Shown: positions 1 through 10,140 of the stretch, piece by piece
How the letters are laid out: the number at the start of each line of letters is the position of its first letter
Position numbering within the stretch: the first letter of the stretch is position 1
From: Endotrypanum monterogeii
Taxonomy: Eukaryota; Euglenozoa; Kinetoplastea; Trypanosomatida; Trypanosomatidae
Length of the DNA stretch: 38,883 nt
Direction of reading: 5' to 3'
Assembly: GCA_000333855.2 (NCBI GenBank)
Contig: CM007338.1
Coordinates: 611,812-650,694 of the forward strand
The notes under the pieces: model-generated
Told to the model about the DNA's origin: nothing
The model's database searches: none
Seen by the model: only the letters and a program-made list of their open reading frames with translations
Made by a program: the position numbers and the translations under genes

Positions 1-15
1 CTCTCTCTTCCCTTG

Positions 16-28
16 ATATATATATGTA

Positions 29-65
<37 letters not shown>

Positions 66-98
66 ATGTATATTATATTATATTATACTGTATATTAT
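16..98. repeat. TA-rich microsatellite
   Basis: A run of TA dinucleotides broken by a few TG units, continuing into a TATTA-rich stretch. Confidence 0.9.
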
Positions 99-559
99 TT
101 TACTTGTTCTTATGGATTTCTTGCTGCCGCTCGTTTGTGTGTGTTCCTGTGCTCGTTTGTTGTTGTATCTGTTGCGTTTCCCCTTTTCCCTCTCTCGCGC
201 TTTGCACAATGCCATCCTCATTTATCTGTGTCCCCCTTTCCCCTTCTCTTTCCTTTTCTCCACCGTGGATTGTCTGGGTTTCACTTGATCACCCAATGTG
301 CGTAATGTTTCTCTGTTTGCCTGTGTCGGTGTCCAAGCACACGTGTGGGTTACGCGACAGTCCGCGTGCGTTCAACATCTGAGGTATTCCCGCCTGAAGC
401 GTCAAGAAAAAAAAAAGGAAAAAGAGCGACGCTATTGGAGAGAAAACACAACAGCAAAAGGGGGGTCTTCTGCACCACGCGCGCTCCCTGCTTTTGTTGT
501 TGTTGAGATGTAGGATACGTGGTGGAAGGATTGGCGCAGTGTGTCGCCATACCCGGGTG

Positions 560-800
560 ATGACAAATGCCTCACCGACCCCCCACTTCTCCCATCGCGC
601 CCGCCGGCACCCCGCTCACTGGGGTAGTCCAGGAGTCGTTGGCCTGTTTCTATCAGCATTGGGAGGGGCTTATGAGCAGAGAGGATGCGGCCACAGAAGC
701 CACACATCCGACTGCGCACATGCACGCAAAGGTGTGGTGGGGGGTAGGTTGCGTGTGTAAGTGTACATCTGGGCTCACGTTGAGTATGGGGGTTTGTTTC
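560..800 (+). mobile_element. Possible degenerate SIDER2-like retroposon remnant
   Basis: This segment is clearly less T-rich and more GC-rich than the flanks. It contains a GCGCCCGCCGGCACCCCGC block followed about 55 bases later by GCATTGGGAGGGGCTTATG and a GAGGATGCGGCC block. The order and wording resemble SIDER2 elements that litter Leishmania 3' UTRs and act on mRNA stability. The match is from memory, without an alignment, and the borders are approximate. It could simply be a GC-rich piece of 3' UTR. Confidence 0.4.
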
Positions 801-1568
801 AGATAGGCATGCAACAAGCCTCCATCTTTCCATCTCTGTATTCGCGGGCTACGAAATTCCCTTCCTCTGTCGTGCTGCTCCTCCCTCGTCATCTTTCGAT
901 GACGGGTTTGTCACGTATGTTTCTCTCATACGCTATTACTGTTTTTTTTTCCCCGTCCCGTCCCTCCCTCTTCTCCCCACCGCTATCGTCATCACACATG
1001 AGTAGCGATACGGTTACATACACACGCATAAAATATATTTTATATATTATATGCAGCGAGAGAGTATCAAAAAAAAAGAAAAAACAGACGCCCTCAATTT
1101 TTATTTATTTTCTCGTCGATTTCGAGACAGGTGAAAAAAGGAGGTTCCATTGAGCTCTTCATCCTCCCACACTACGAGTCCAGAAACATCTGATTACTTC
1201 ACATGCCGCGTAAGCCCAGAAAGCATTCCAAAGTCTTCAGGGCAATTGATTGCCGGTTGAGGTTCATTGCAACGGGTAGGGGGTGAGGGTGGATACTCGG
1301 GTAACTTCTAGTAGCACTTGATCTCCCTCTCTCTGCCTGTTTGCGGTTGTACGTTCCATATTCCCTCTTGATCTCTGAACTGGAGCCACTGGGGTTATCC
1401 CGGTCGCTGTATTGCCTGACGCGCAGCGTGTACCCAGCTTTTCTTTTAGAAAAGCGATTGTGGGAGAGTGCTACGGGAGCGGCAAGCGGACTCAAGTAGA
1501 GAGGAGCTAAAGGACCCTCAGGTATCCCCCCTCTCCTCCCCCCCCCCACCACACACACGCGCACGCAC

Positions 1569-1570
1569 AG
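1569..1570 (+). promoter_or_regulatory. Candidate spliced-leader acceptor AG for the J-protein gene
   Basis: The AG follows a C/T-rich tract (about 1525-1549) and a CA-rich stretch. It would give a 5' UTR of 28 bases with the ATG at 1599 as the first ATG. Inferred from pattern only. Confidence 0.45.
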
Positions 1571-1598
1571 GGCAACCGTTGTGGGGAGAGTACTAGTT

Positions 1599-4500
1599 AT
1601 GGGTGACAAGCGATACTACGAGGTGCTCTGCATTGCCGACTTCAGCACCTCCGAGGAGGTCCGCGTCGCATACAAATCGCTAGCCCTCAAGTACCACCCA
1701 GATAAGAACCTGGATGACCCTACAGCGGTGGAGTGCTTCCGTGCGGTGAGTCGCGCTTATGAGGTTCTCTCAAATGAAGAAACAAAGCGGAAATACGACT
1801 CCGCACTGCGCGCTACCCTGTCCAACGATGGGCGGTCAGCGGTTGGCGCAGTCGGCGGCCAAGGTAGTGTCAATCCGTACACCGTGGAAACACCTTCCGT
1901 GTCAGACATCTACAGGGAGCTGTACCAGCGACAGGCTGCGCGTGCCAGCGCACGCAATCGCACTTCGTCAGCACCACCGAATAGTAGAAAAGAGTTTGGA
2001 TCACAGTACACCAAGGAGCAACAGGAGCGCTTCCGAAAACAAGAGAAGGCGCGGCAGCAGGAGTTGCGCCGTCAGAGGGAGAAGGAGCGCAAGGAGCAGC
2101 GTGAGCGAGAGCGGAGGGCGCTACGCGAAGAACAGGAGCGGCAGGAAGAACTGCATCAGCGGCGATGCTCTCAACGGCGACAGCAGCCTGTATCTCCATT
2201 GTCGTATCACTCGACACGCACCGCCACAGCTGCGACGGCGACCACCGCTAGCGACTCCGCAGCTCACACAGGTGGTAGTAGCGGTGCATCGCCTCGTATG
2301 CGGCGCGGGGCATCACACACACTCAGAACAGAAGAGTCACGCAGTCCCCGCGAAGTCCATACGCCGAAAGCGGTCTTCTCTGGCGCACCGGTACGGCTCA
2401 CGGCTGTCCGTAACAGCTTTAACTCTACGCCACGAGCGTTTCCAGTGACTCACTCGTTTTCACCATCGCGGAAGACTGCTGCTAACCCGGTGGGTGCCGA
2501 GACTAGCGCATCTGCTGTACCTTCGCCGGCGTCTGCGTCAAGGGAAGAGGAGTCGACAGACGTGGAGGCAGCGGAGTGTCAATCTTCGGGGCGCTGGTAC
2601 ACACCGTTTGCCGCATCTGTGAACGAGAACTCTCTAGATGAAGGGCAGGGGGCTACCGGTAGCCACAGCAGTCACGGCGGCTCAGCGGTCAGAGCTGAGA
2701 GGCAGGTAGGGGTGACGCCCTCGACGAGACAAACTCATGCAGTTCACACGGCGAGTGTGCCGCTCTCGCGATCTGCACCTGTCCTATCTGGTGCCATAGG
2801 TACTAGCGCACAGCAATCCAAGCCGACACGGCCAAGCACTGGCGCCACGAACACAACGTCGGGGTGGCATGGCGACGAGGAGACTTCAGCCAGCCGGGGC
2901 GGAGACCGTCAACGTCCGTCGTTTTCCCACCCACCTGCAGCGCACATCAGGTCAGCGAATGGAGGTACTGCACCGCCCTCGTCGACCAGCTCGACAACTC
3001 CGCGGCGCTTGTTCACACCTCGCTGCTTTGTGGGCACCCACCCAACACTGACGAGGACATCACTGTCGTCCTCAAGGGTATCTTCACGTAACGGCACAAT
3101 ACGGGTAGAAGGAAGCACTCGAGCACACAGCTTCTCTGCTGGCGCAGCAACAACGAGGGCGAGGGTGAACACCTCATCGAGTAGCAACAACAGCGTCACT
3201 AGCCGCAGAGCCTCCGGCTCCTTTTCTGTTATCCGCAAAGCTCGCTCGACGACTAGCTTGACCGACGCGGAGGTAATGGCGAAGAAACGACGTGAGGCAC
3301 TGGAGAGGGAGAAGGAGCGTCAACGGGTAGCTCGACTCGCTGAGGAGGAGCGCCAGTTTCGCCGGGTGGCCCGTGCCGCCGCTCAACGACGTAAAGACGC
3401 CGCGGCTGTCTCTACCGCCACCGTCTCGGCCACCAAGAGGACCCAACAGCCGATTTCTTTCGAGGAACAGCTGATGTACCTCATTCAGGACGAGGCGAGT
3501 GAGCGTGATCAGCTGATCGAGAGGGAGGAGGAGCTTGCGTGGCGCCGTCTGCACCGCCACCACACAATAGTGGCACCGCCTGGCGTCGCGCAGTACAATG
3601 TCTCATCGCTCGTGGCAGAGGAGGAGGCGAGGCGTAATGATTTGCTGAACGCATACCGGCTCGAACGGCGTCGCTTGCAATGCCTCCTCGACGAGCGAGT
3701 CGATCGCCTTTACGTGGAGGGTCGCGAGGTTCGTGACCGGCGTCAGTTAATGGAGCGTGAGGCTGCTGGCATCTATCAGGTACAGCGCGCCAGTCAACGA
3801 CGCGCCTCTGTGATGAGGGAGGAGGCCTTACGTCTACGAAGGCAGTCAACTTCCTCCAAACAAACGCATGTCGATGAGGGTATGGTGGCTGCAGACGCGG
3901 GGCATCCCACACTTGCTTCTGCTGCGGGGGCGACGGCTCTCCATCAAACGAGCTGTTTTGTTGATGTGTATGCACCAGAGTCTGAGGGGTCGTGTGACCC
4001 TGGCATGATGTGCTCCAGGAGATACTCGCAGTTTCACGGTCAGTCGCAGCAGCATCACCGGCAGGCGGATGAGTTGTGGTTGCCACTCAGTGACCCACAA
4101 ACTTCTGTGACGGCTGGTGCCACCAGCACGGGGACACTAGACAGCAAGAGGGATGGCACCAGAGGCGCTGTTAGCTGCTCTAGTACGATGGGTGTGTCTG
4201 CATCTGCGCAACTAGCGTCTTTTCTTTCGGCGACTAGTATCGAAAAAATAAGTGCTGTAGTGGCACGTCATTTGCCCGATGGCGGTGCTCCCCCCACTCC
4301 CGCTCATGAGGCGAGTCGGCACGCGCTCCCCCACCGACATGAGTCCGATGTTTCATCTGTCAACACAGATGCCTTCTTTCTTTCCAGTACCACCACCACC
4401 ACCACCGCCGCCAACCGCGATGCGAAGTTGTCGTTGACCCCAGCACAGCGGCGGGCGCTGGCGCTCTTCAAGGAGGAGACTTACCTCCGGGATCTCCTCG

Positions 4501-5000
4501 TGTCGCAGCAGCACCGGGAGGAGGTGACGCTGCGCCGCCGTCGTGCCACAGTTCTTCACAGTCTCTTTGCAAAGGACAAGGTAAAGGCCGTCAGGCAAGC
4601 GCAACGCTCCGCTCTCATGGATGTAGCCGCGCTCAAGGCACAACTGCGCCTGCTGGAGCGGAAAGCAGGACTTCTAGCGTCACCGCACCAGCCTGGGGGT
4701 GGCTCTCATGCGGTACCGCGCCTGGCGAGACTACCCCAGCCCCCTGAGATTGTTGTCGCTGGCACCAGTGTAGTTGCCGCATCTCCTGACAGTTCTACAT
4801 CACTTTCAGTGGATGCAGTGACGCCGTCATATCCCCACTTGCCATTGCGTGGCGATCCCGGACGTACCACGGAAGGTGCCGGGAAAATAAGCGATAAAGA
4901 GTCCGCTTCGGTTGGTTCATTTCGGCTCGAGACTATCACCACTGACCCGGCGGTACGCAGCGGCTGGACTGAGCTTCCGGACTCAGACATAGAAAGATAG
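1599..5000 (+). CDS. Large J-domain (DnaJ-like) co-chaperone, 1133 aa
   Basis: An N-terminal J domain occupies about residues 4-68, with helix II, the HPD loop (H33-P34-D35 in KYHPDKN) and the helix III pattern AYEVLSNEETKRKYDSA. It should stimulate an Hsp70 ATPase. There is no G/F region or zinc-finger domain, so it is a class III (type C) J protein. The rest is Ser/Thr/Ala-rich and likely disordered, broken by strongly charged Arg/Glu/Lys coiled-coil stretches at about 138-195, 560-610, 640-740 and 945-1025. No membrane segment or signal peptide is seen. The frame stays open 18 bases upstream to a GTG, but the first ATG, at 1599, sits just before the J domain and follows a plausible trans-splice site. 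The coiled coils suggest a scaffold or cytoskeletal tether, which is inference. The client and partner are unknown. Confidence 0.9.
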   Translation: MGDKRYYEVLCIADFSTSEEVRVAYKSLALKYHPDKNLDDPTAVECFRAVSRAYEVLSNEETKRKYDSALRATLSNDGRSAVGAVGGQGSVNPYTVETPSVSDIYRELYQRQAARASARNRTSSAPPNSRKEFGSQYTKEQQERFRKQEKARQQELRRQREKERKEQRERERRALREEQERQEELHQRRCSQRRQQPVSPLSYHSTRTATAATATTASDSAAHTGGSSGASPRMRRGASHTLRTEESRSPREVHTPKAVFSGAPVRLTAVRNSFNSTPRAFPVTHSFSPSRKTAANPVGAETSASAVPSPASASREEESTDVEAAECQSSGRWYTPFAASVNENSLDEGQGATGSHSSHGGSAVRAERQVGVTPSTRQTHAVHTASVPLSRSAPVLSGAIGTSAQQSKPTRPSTGATNTTSGWHGDEETSASRGGDRQRPSFSHPPAAHIRSANGGTAPPSSTSSTTPRRLFTPRCFVGTHPTLTRTSLSSSRVSSRNGTIRVEGSTRAHSFSAGAATTRARVNTSSSSNNSVTSRRASGSFSVIRKARSTTSLTDAEVMAKKRREALEREKERQRVARLAEEERQFRRVARAAAQRRKDAAAVSTATVSATKRTQQPISFEEQLMYLIQDEASERDQLIEREEELAWRRLHRHHTIVAPPGVAQYNVSSLVAEEEARRNDLLNAYRLERRRLQCLLDERVDRLYVEGREVRDRRQLMEREAAGIYQVQRASQRRASVMREEALRLRRQSTSSKQTHVDEGMVAADAGHPTLASAAGATALHQTSCFVDVYAPESEGSCDPGMMCSRRYSQFHGQSQQHHRQADELWLPLSDPQTSVTAGATSTGTLDSKRDGTRGAVSCSSTMGVSASAQLASFLSATSIEKISAVVARHLPDGGAPPTPAHEASRHALPHRHESDVSSVNTDAFFLSSTTTTTTAANRDAKLSLTPAQRRALALFKEETYLRDLLVSQQHREEVTLRRRRATVLHSLFAKDKVKAVRQAQRSALMDVAALKAQLRLLERKAGLLASPHQPGGGSHAVPRLARLPQPPEIVVAGTSVVAASPDSSTSLSVDAVTPSYPHLPLRGDPGRTTEGAGKISDKESASVGSFRLETITTDPAVRSGWTELPDSDIER

Positions 5001-5649
5001 GGAGGTGTAGCAGAGGAACGATGCGTTTTTGTTTAAAAAAAAATCTAGCGGTAGGGGGGGGGAGGAGGACAGTAACGTTGCGTACAATTTCATTGAGCTT
5101 CTTCTTTTTTTTCCCCCGCCGCAATTATTTATTTCTTTATACCATTGCTGTGCAAGGGTACGTTTGCGGATTGATATTGAGACGATGCGAATAGCGGCAA
5201 CCTCTGCCCCTTCATCCCTTCACCTTTTCCATACGCCGCAGCTGGGTACACATACACATACACACACACAAACAAGGAGTGGGGAAGAGAAGAGATCGAC
5301 GCGTAGGTGCCTTGCTAGTCTAGCCATACATGACTCATCGTCACTTGGATTTCCTGTATCATTTGCTCTGCTGTTTTCCTTCGCAGACTCACTTTCTTTT
5401 GTATCTTCGGTTGCACGCAGCGGATTTCATTCTTTTTTTTTTTTGTTCCGTCCGCATTAGAATTTTGCTCTGTCGAGCTAGATTAAATTTTGTGGTTTGC
5501 TTTGCTGAGCATCTGGATGGAGGATGACTCTGCTTTCTTGTACCTGTGATCGCCCTGGTTTGCATTTTTCTTTTCTCGTGTTTCGCGTGTCGTTCACACA
5601 TGATTGTCCCACTTGAAAGGAAATTGCTCATGCGCGCCGATCTGTCTGT

Positions 5650-5650
5650 T

Positions 5651-5686
<36 letters not shown>

Positions 5687-5692
5687 TGTGTG
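5650..5692. repeat. (TC)n(TG)n compound microsatellite
   Basis: About ten TC units run directly into about eleven TG units. Confidence 0.95.
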
Positions 5693-5964
5693 CATGCGTT
5701 TATGCAACGTTGTTGCACGCCGCTTTTTCGTTTTTTTTTCTAGTGGTTTGGTGTTGTATTCCTGCAGCTGTTTCTCCCCACCTTTTCTCGTCACCCAATG
5801 AGGGTTACATCATCTTCAAACCTGACCTTCGTTTTTCTTTTCTCGCTTCAGTTCTCCGCATTGGTTTACCAAGCGGTCTGGATTAGGATGTCGACAATTT
5901 CTTACAAGTTTTTGGATTTCTGCCCCCCCCCCCCTTCAATTCCCATTCACGTGCTCGCCCCTGT

Positions 5965-5990
5965 ACACACACACACACACACACACACAC
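5965..5990. repeat. (AC)13 microsatellite
   Basis: Uninterrupted AC dinucleotides. Confidence 0.95.
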
Positions 5991-6273
5991 TCATCAATAT
6001 CGACGTTTTTCTCATCTCCTGCGTGCTCTTCCTTTTTTTTTGTTTTGTGTGTAGAGATTCCATAGGCATTGTCGTATTTTCTTTTTTTTTCCTCACAGAA
6101 GGGCTTCTTACCTTTTATATACATATTGACGTTGCTATGATCATCTTTGAAACAAAATGTGTACTAGAGGGTGTGTCAGACGCTGTCCGGGCTGGCGGGG
6201 AGACACCCACTGCATATGAGGGAGAGGGAGGGAGCTCGATTCCACGTGCTGATATCGTGGCATTTCCTCGCGC

Positions 6274-6318
6274 GTGTGTGTGTGTGTGTGTGTGTGTGTG
6301 CGTCTTTGTGTGTGTGTC
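6274..6318. repeat. (GT)n microsatellite
   Basis: GT dinucleotides with one short interruption (CGTCTTT). Confidence 0.9.
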
Positions 6319-7022
6319 CGCTGAACAGGGGGTTGCTTGTGGTTCAGCTTTGTTTGCCTGGAGGAGCTTCGTCGCTGTCAAGAACCATATGAGCTTGCGG
6401 GTGTCTGCGTCCGTATCCGAAGAAAGGGTGGACGGGCTGGCGGGGAGGGGGGAGGGGAGGGGGACGATCAGCCGGCGGCAGCAGAGGAGGACCAAAGGCG
6501 AAGTCAAGGTGACGAAGCCCGCTCTTTTTTTCTTTGCATTCGTTCCTCCTTTCCCCTTCCAGGAGCCCATCGGTTTCATTCTCACCCGGACTCCACTCGT
6601 AGGGGTAGAGGGGTAAGCTGCTGCTCACCCAGCTGTATGGCGGAGCTTACGTCTACAATTTTTTTTATGACCTCAGTATGTGTGTCTTTTTATGTTTCAA
6701 CTCACAACTCCGACTCGTTTTTTTTTTTTTTTTGTTGTTGTTGTCTCTAGCAACAAGATAGCTGTGCAAAAAAGAAAACAGAAACAGCTGCATTTGGCTG
6801 CTTTAGTGTCTCAGCGCTCCATGTGATAATTGCACTTCATTTGTGCGTTGCTCACTTGTGTCTGTGCGTGTGTCTTTTTACGAAGACATAGTGGAGAGAA
6901 AAAAAAAATACAAGAAGCTCCACAACTCCACCGCCTCTTGCTACCTCTCCCCCTAGCGACTCTACGTTCTGACTCTTTTTTTTTTGATCTGCACAATTTC
7001 TTTGTTTTATTATTATTATTGT

Positions 7023-7024
7023 AG
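7023..7024 (+). promoter_or_regulatory. Candidate spliced-leader acceptor AG for the EF-hand gene
   Basis: TTGTAG preceded by a T-rich tract and TTATTATTATT. It would leave a 57-base 5' UTR with no ATG before 7082. A second choice is the AG at 7078-7079, but that leaves only two bases before the ATG. Confidence 0.4.
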
Positions 7025-7081
7025 GTGTCTCACCTACCTCCCTCTTCTTTTTTTTTCTTCGTGATTTGAAGAAATTCAGAA

Positions 7082-7792
7082 ATGGGGGGCAAAATATCGC
7101 GCGAGGAGATGAACGACTACCGTGAGGTAGTGAAGGGTCGTATCTCCGACGATGCCATTGGTTTTCTCCACACCCGCTTTATGAATGCCGCACCATCGGG
7201 CGTGATGACACCGATCCTCTTCAAGCAGTACATGGATCGTGTAGGGGTCTTCAAGGACCGAAGGGTTTCTGAGGAGCAGCGCCGACAGCAGAGGGGCAGT
7301 ATCTTTGACAGGCTAAGATCTCGTCGCCACACAACAGTCGAGGGGACGGAGAGGGCTGCTGGGGAGCACGCTACAGGTGACCAAGGAGACGCCGGGGCAG
7401 AGGAGGACGTCGTTGATTACTACCGTCATATATTCCGCGGCCTCGACTTCAACAACGAGGGCGTCATAACCTTCAAAAAATTTATTATATATCATGTGGC
7501 TGTAGTCTACAGTACCGAAGACCTATTTTATGTCGTCTTTAATAGCTACGACGAGGATGGCGACGGCTTCCTATCACAGGCGGACATCAAAGCAGTCATC
7601 ACAGCAGCGACCCGATATGTGGGCGATTATGATGTTAGGGACCGCGAGGTGCGCCGCGTAATAGACGAAGAGGCGCGTCGGCTCATGGGATTTCTCGATA
7701 TCCGTCAACAGGGTTACGTGCATATGGAGGACATGCGACTCATCACTCAAAAGTATCCGCAGATACTGGAGAAAATGAAGTGTTTGATGTAA
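7082..7792 (+). CDS. EF-hand calcium-binding protein, probably N-myristoylated, 236 aa
   Basis: The protein starts MGGKIS, with Gly2 and Ser6 as in N-myristoylation substrates, so membrane attachment is likely. Three EF-hand-like segments follow. Loop 122-133 (DFNNEGVITFKK) is degenerate, with Lys at position 12. Loop 157-168 (DEDGDGFLSQAD) is canonical in positions 1, 3 and 5 and has Asp at 12. Loop 206-217 (DIRQQGYVHMED) has lost most calcium ligands. The layout recalls calcineurin-B/neuronal calcium sensor proteins, with a charged insert at about 60-110. Probably one functional calcium site. A role in calcium signalling at a membrane is inferred from the family; the partner is unknown. The start is the first ATG after the predicted splice site. 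Confidence 0.9.
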   Translation: MGGKISREEMNDYREVVKGRISDDAIGFLHTRFMNAAPSGVMTPILFKQYMDRVGVFKDRRVSEEQRRQQRGSIFDRLRSRRHTTVEGTERAAGEHATGDQGDAGAEEDVVDYYRHIFRGLDFNNEGVITFKKFIIYHVAVVYSTEDLFYVVFNSYDEDGDGFLSQADIKAVITAATRYVGDYDVRDREVRRVIDEEARRLMGFLDIRQQGYVHMEDMRLITQKYPQILEKMKCLM

Positions 7793-7960
7793 CGCGAGAG
7801 GAAAGACAAAAGTGAGCAGCGGTTCGTGGCAAGCGGATCATTGCAGCTCATTAAAGCCTCTATGCTGTGGCGTTGATGAGCCCCGCCTCCTAACATTATG
7901 CACAGAAACAACTTCGATTTTTTTTTTTCTGATGAATTATATCGCCTTTTCTGTTCCCAA

Positions 7961-7984
7961 ACACACACACACACACACACACAC
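7961..7984. repeat. (AC)12 microsatellite
   Basis: Uninterrupted AC dinucleotides in the 3' flank of the EF-hand gene. Confidence 0.95.
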
Positions 7985-8531
7985 ATTTTGCATACGCCTA
8001 TTTATCTCACCCTGCTGACGTGTTTGAGCCGTGTCCATCACTCTTTCTCCCCCCCTTTTTTTTTTGCCTCTCCCTCCATTCCTTTCCTCTTGTGTCTGAG
8101 AGAGGGTTTGTTTGTGTGTGTGTTACTGAATAGATGTGCATCGGATCGCTGTTGCTCTTCTGCACTTCCCTCCCCCCCCTTGGGCGGGACTGTTTCCAAT
8201 TTTTTTTTTTTCTAGAGCACTTATCTCGTTTTGGGTTACTTTTTTTTTTTTCATTCTTGTCGTTGTCCGTATACTGGTGCATGCGTGTGTGCAGCACGCG
8301 CGCGCGGGGGGAGGAGGGGGGGGTTTGCCTTCCACCGTCTTGGGAGATGTCGGTGCGGAGTCTCTCACGCATGCACAGGCGAGGAAAGGATAACCATCGT
8401 GTTCATCTTCCATTGCCGCTTGCCTCCTTTCTCTTCCATCGAATTGTGGCCGATGAAGCACTGCAGCGGCATTCATTCGTGTTCCCATGAGCTTGAGATG
8501 TTGACATCCGAGTAAGCGATACACTCCGGGA

Positions 8532-8533
<2 letters not shown>

Positions 8534-8576
<43 letters not shown>

Positions 8577-8578
8577 TG
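8534..8578. repeat. (AC)20 microsatellite followed by GTGTG
   Basis: About 20 AC units ending in ACGTGTG, so the end can fold back on itself. The longest pure CA array read directly in the window. Confidence 0.95.
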
Positions 8579-9436
8579 GATCTGAACATAAATGGATTCG
8601 ATGAGATAGTGAAGAGGTGGGGAGTGTCTGGGGAGGGGGGAGAGGATGACAAGGGAGGGGAGGTGGCCGAGCTCTGCGCGTAGTCTCTATAAAATTGCCT
8701 CTCCTGGAAACTACCCTGAGGATATCTGCTGTTTTTTTTTTGTCCTTCCTGCTCACATTTGGAGACACGGGGAGAGGGGGATGGCTTCGCGCGCGTCCAG
8801 CCTTCTTCACAAGATAACGCAGTCTCCTTATTATCGCTGTCGCGCTCTTTTCTCTCCCTCTTTTTCCCTTCTTGCTCAGACTCCGTTGTCAGGTCTCGAT
8901 CACCTTGGCGGATGTATAGACTCCTGAAAGGCCGACACCGACTGAACACCTTGCACTCGTAAGTGCTATCTGAGAGTCCTCTTTCTGTGTGGATATCTTT
9001 CGCTTTTTTTTTTTTGGTTCTTCTGTTGCGTATTCGATACAAACATATCCACCTGTGGGAGATCAATCCACAACAAAGCGGAAAAGAGGTCTTGGGGATT
9101 CGTGCGACAAGTCAGTCTAAGCTCATTTTATCTCGAAAGCAACCTGCGATATATTTTATTCCAGGGGCTACTGCTCTCATGATGTCGGGGATGCATACAC
9201 TTCACCTCGAAAAAGAAATAGGTGAATAGTGAAACAGATACTGCAGCCACACGTCAAGGAGGACCAAGTATGTCTGTGTCTGTCTCTGTGATCCGCTCTG
9301 TCCCCTTTTATTGATGTTTCTTGTGGTTCCCTCATTTGATTGCCGCTATCATAGAGCCTTCGAACCGATTGTCTTGATCAACAAGTAGGCAGTGGAAGAT
9401 ATACATCCGATAGCCGCGCATTCCTTTTCTCTCTTC

Positions 9437-9470
9437 CACACACATGCACATACACATACACACACACACA
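9437..9470. repeat. Imperfect (CA)n microsatellite
   Basis: CA units interrupted by TG and TA. Confidence 0.9.
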
Positions 9471-9863
9471 GAAGTTTTTTCGTATCTCTGAAGTCACCGT
9501 GACTTGAAAAAAAAAAACGGATTATTCGACGCGTGTGATCATATTTTAGCTCATAGGAAAGCGACGAAGGAGCACACACACATAAACACAGACCTATTTG
9601 CGTGTGTGCAGTCAACTATTTATTTGCCCTCAAAACACTGCAGTTTGGGGTATTCCTTACCCCCCCCCACCCTCTTCCCGTGTTTTGTTTACGGATTCCT
9701 GTGTGTGTGTAGGTGTCTCTGTGTGGACATAACCTTCTATCACACTTGTCTCTTTTCGGAGGCTTCACCGCTGCTTTCGGTGGTTGTAGAGGTGTGTATA
9801 TCATGTGAATACCGGCATCATCTCCCTAAAACTCTCCTCTCTGTCTGTATCTCTTGCTCCTGC

Positions 9864-10108
9864 TCAGCCGTGTTGTGTATTTCACTCGAGTTTTTTTTTC
9901 CCGTCTGTCCCGCCCTCGATCCCCCCTTTCTCTCTCGATCCCCACGTTTATTTATTTTCAAAGCTGTTCTGGTGCCGTGTCTTGACATCGCAGTCGTTCC
10001 TCACCCCGTTTCGCATCGCCCTTGTGTTTCCCCGCGTATGCCTATCCTCCCAACTGTCGCTTTCTGTGTGTGTGCTTTGTGTTGAGTAAACATTTCTTGC
10101 TTCACCGG

Positions 10109-10140
<32 letters not shown>
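9864..10140 (+). repeat. Left copy of a 277-bp near-perfect duplication bordering the gap
   Basis: The sequence from TCAGCCGTGTTG to the final (AC)10(AT)6 recurs 1182 bases downstream at 11046-11322. By eye the only difference is CATTTCTTG versus CATTCTTTG. This copy runs straight into the Ns, so it is best read as the same locus assembled twice. Confidence 0.95.

Larger units (their letters stand above)
1..1598. other. Non-coding spacer upstream of the J-protein gene
   Basis: No ORF here has coding character; the short ones are low-complexity. The stretch holds a TA-rich microsatellite at its left edge, T/C-rich runs, a possible degenerate SIDER2-like segment (about 560-800), an A-rich patch near 1070-1085 and the likely trans-splice signal of the next gene. 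It probably contains the 3' UTR of a gene outside the window plus the 5' UTR of the J-protein mRNA. Confidence 0.7.
5001..7081. other. Non-coding spacer, J-protein 3' UTR to EF-hand 5' UTR
   Basis: About 2.1 kb without a credible gene. It has T-rich runs, (CT)n(GT)n, (AC)n and (GT)n microsatellites, and a G-rich patch at 6430-6470. The longest ORF (5798-6616) only reads through microsatellites and T tracts. Confidence 0.75.

Noticed and set aside
555..600. GTGATGA resembling a C/D snoRNA box C
   Set aside because: No CTGA D box or terminal stem at a suitable distance.
1199..1609. 136-codon minus-strand ORF upstream of the J-protein gene
   Set aside because: No domain, overlaps the leader of the + strand gene, and no minus-strand gene is seen anywhere else in the window.
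5798..6616. 272-codon + strand ORF
   Set aside because: Translates (CA)n and (GT)n arrays and T runs into Thr/His and Val/Cys repeats; no domain and the start is not special.
8534..8578. Repeated units that might suggest a CRISPR-like or satellite array
   Set aside because: Plain dinucleotide microsatellite without spacers; the organism is a eukaryote.
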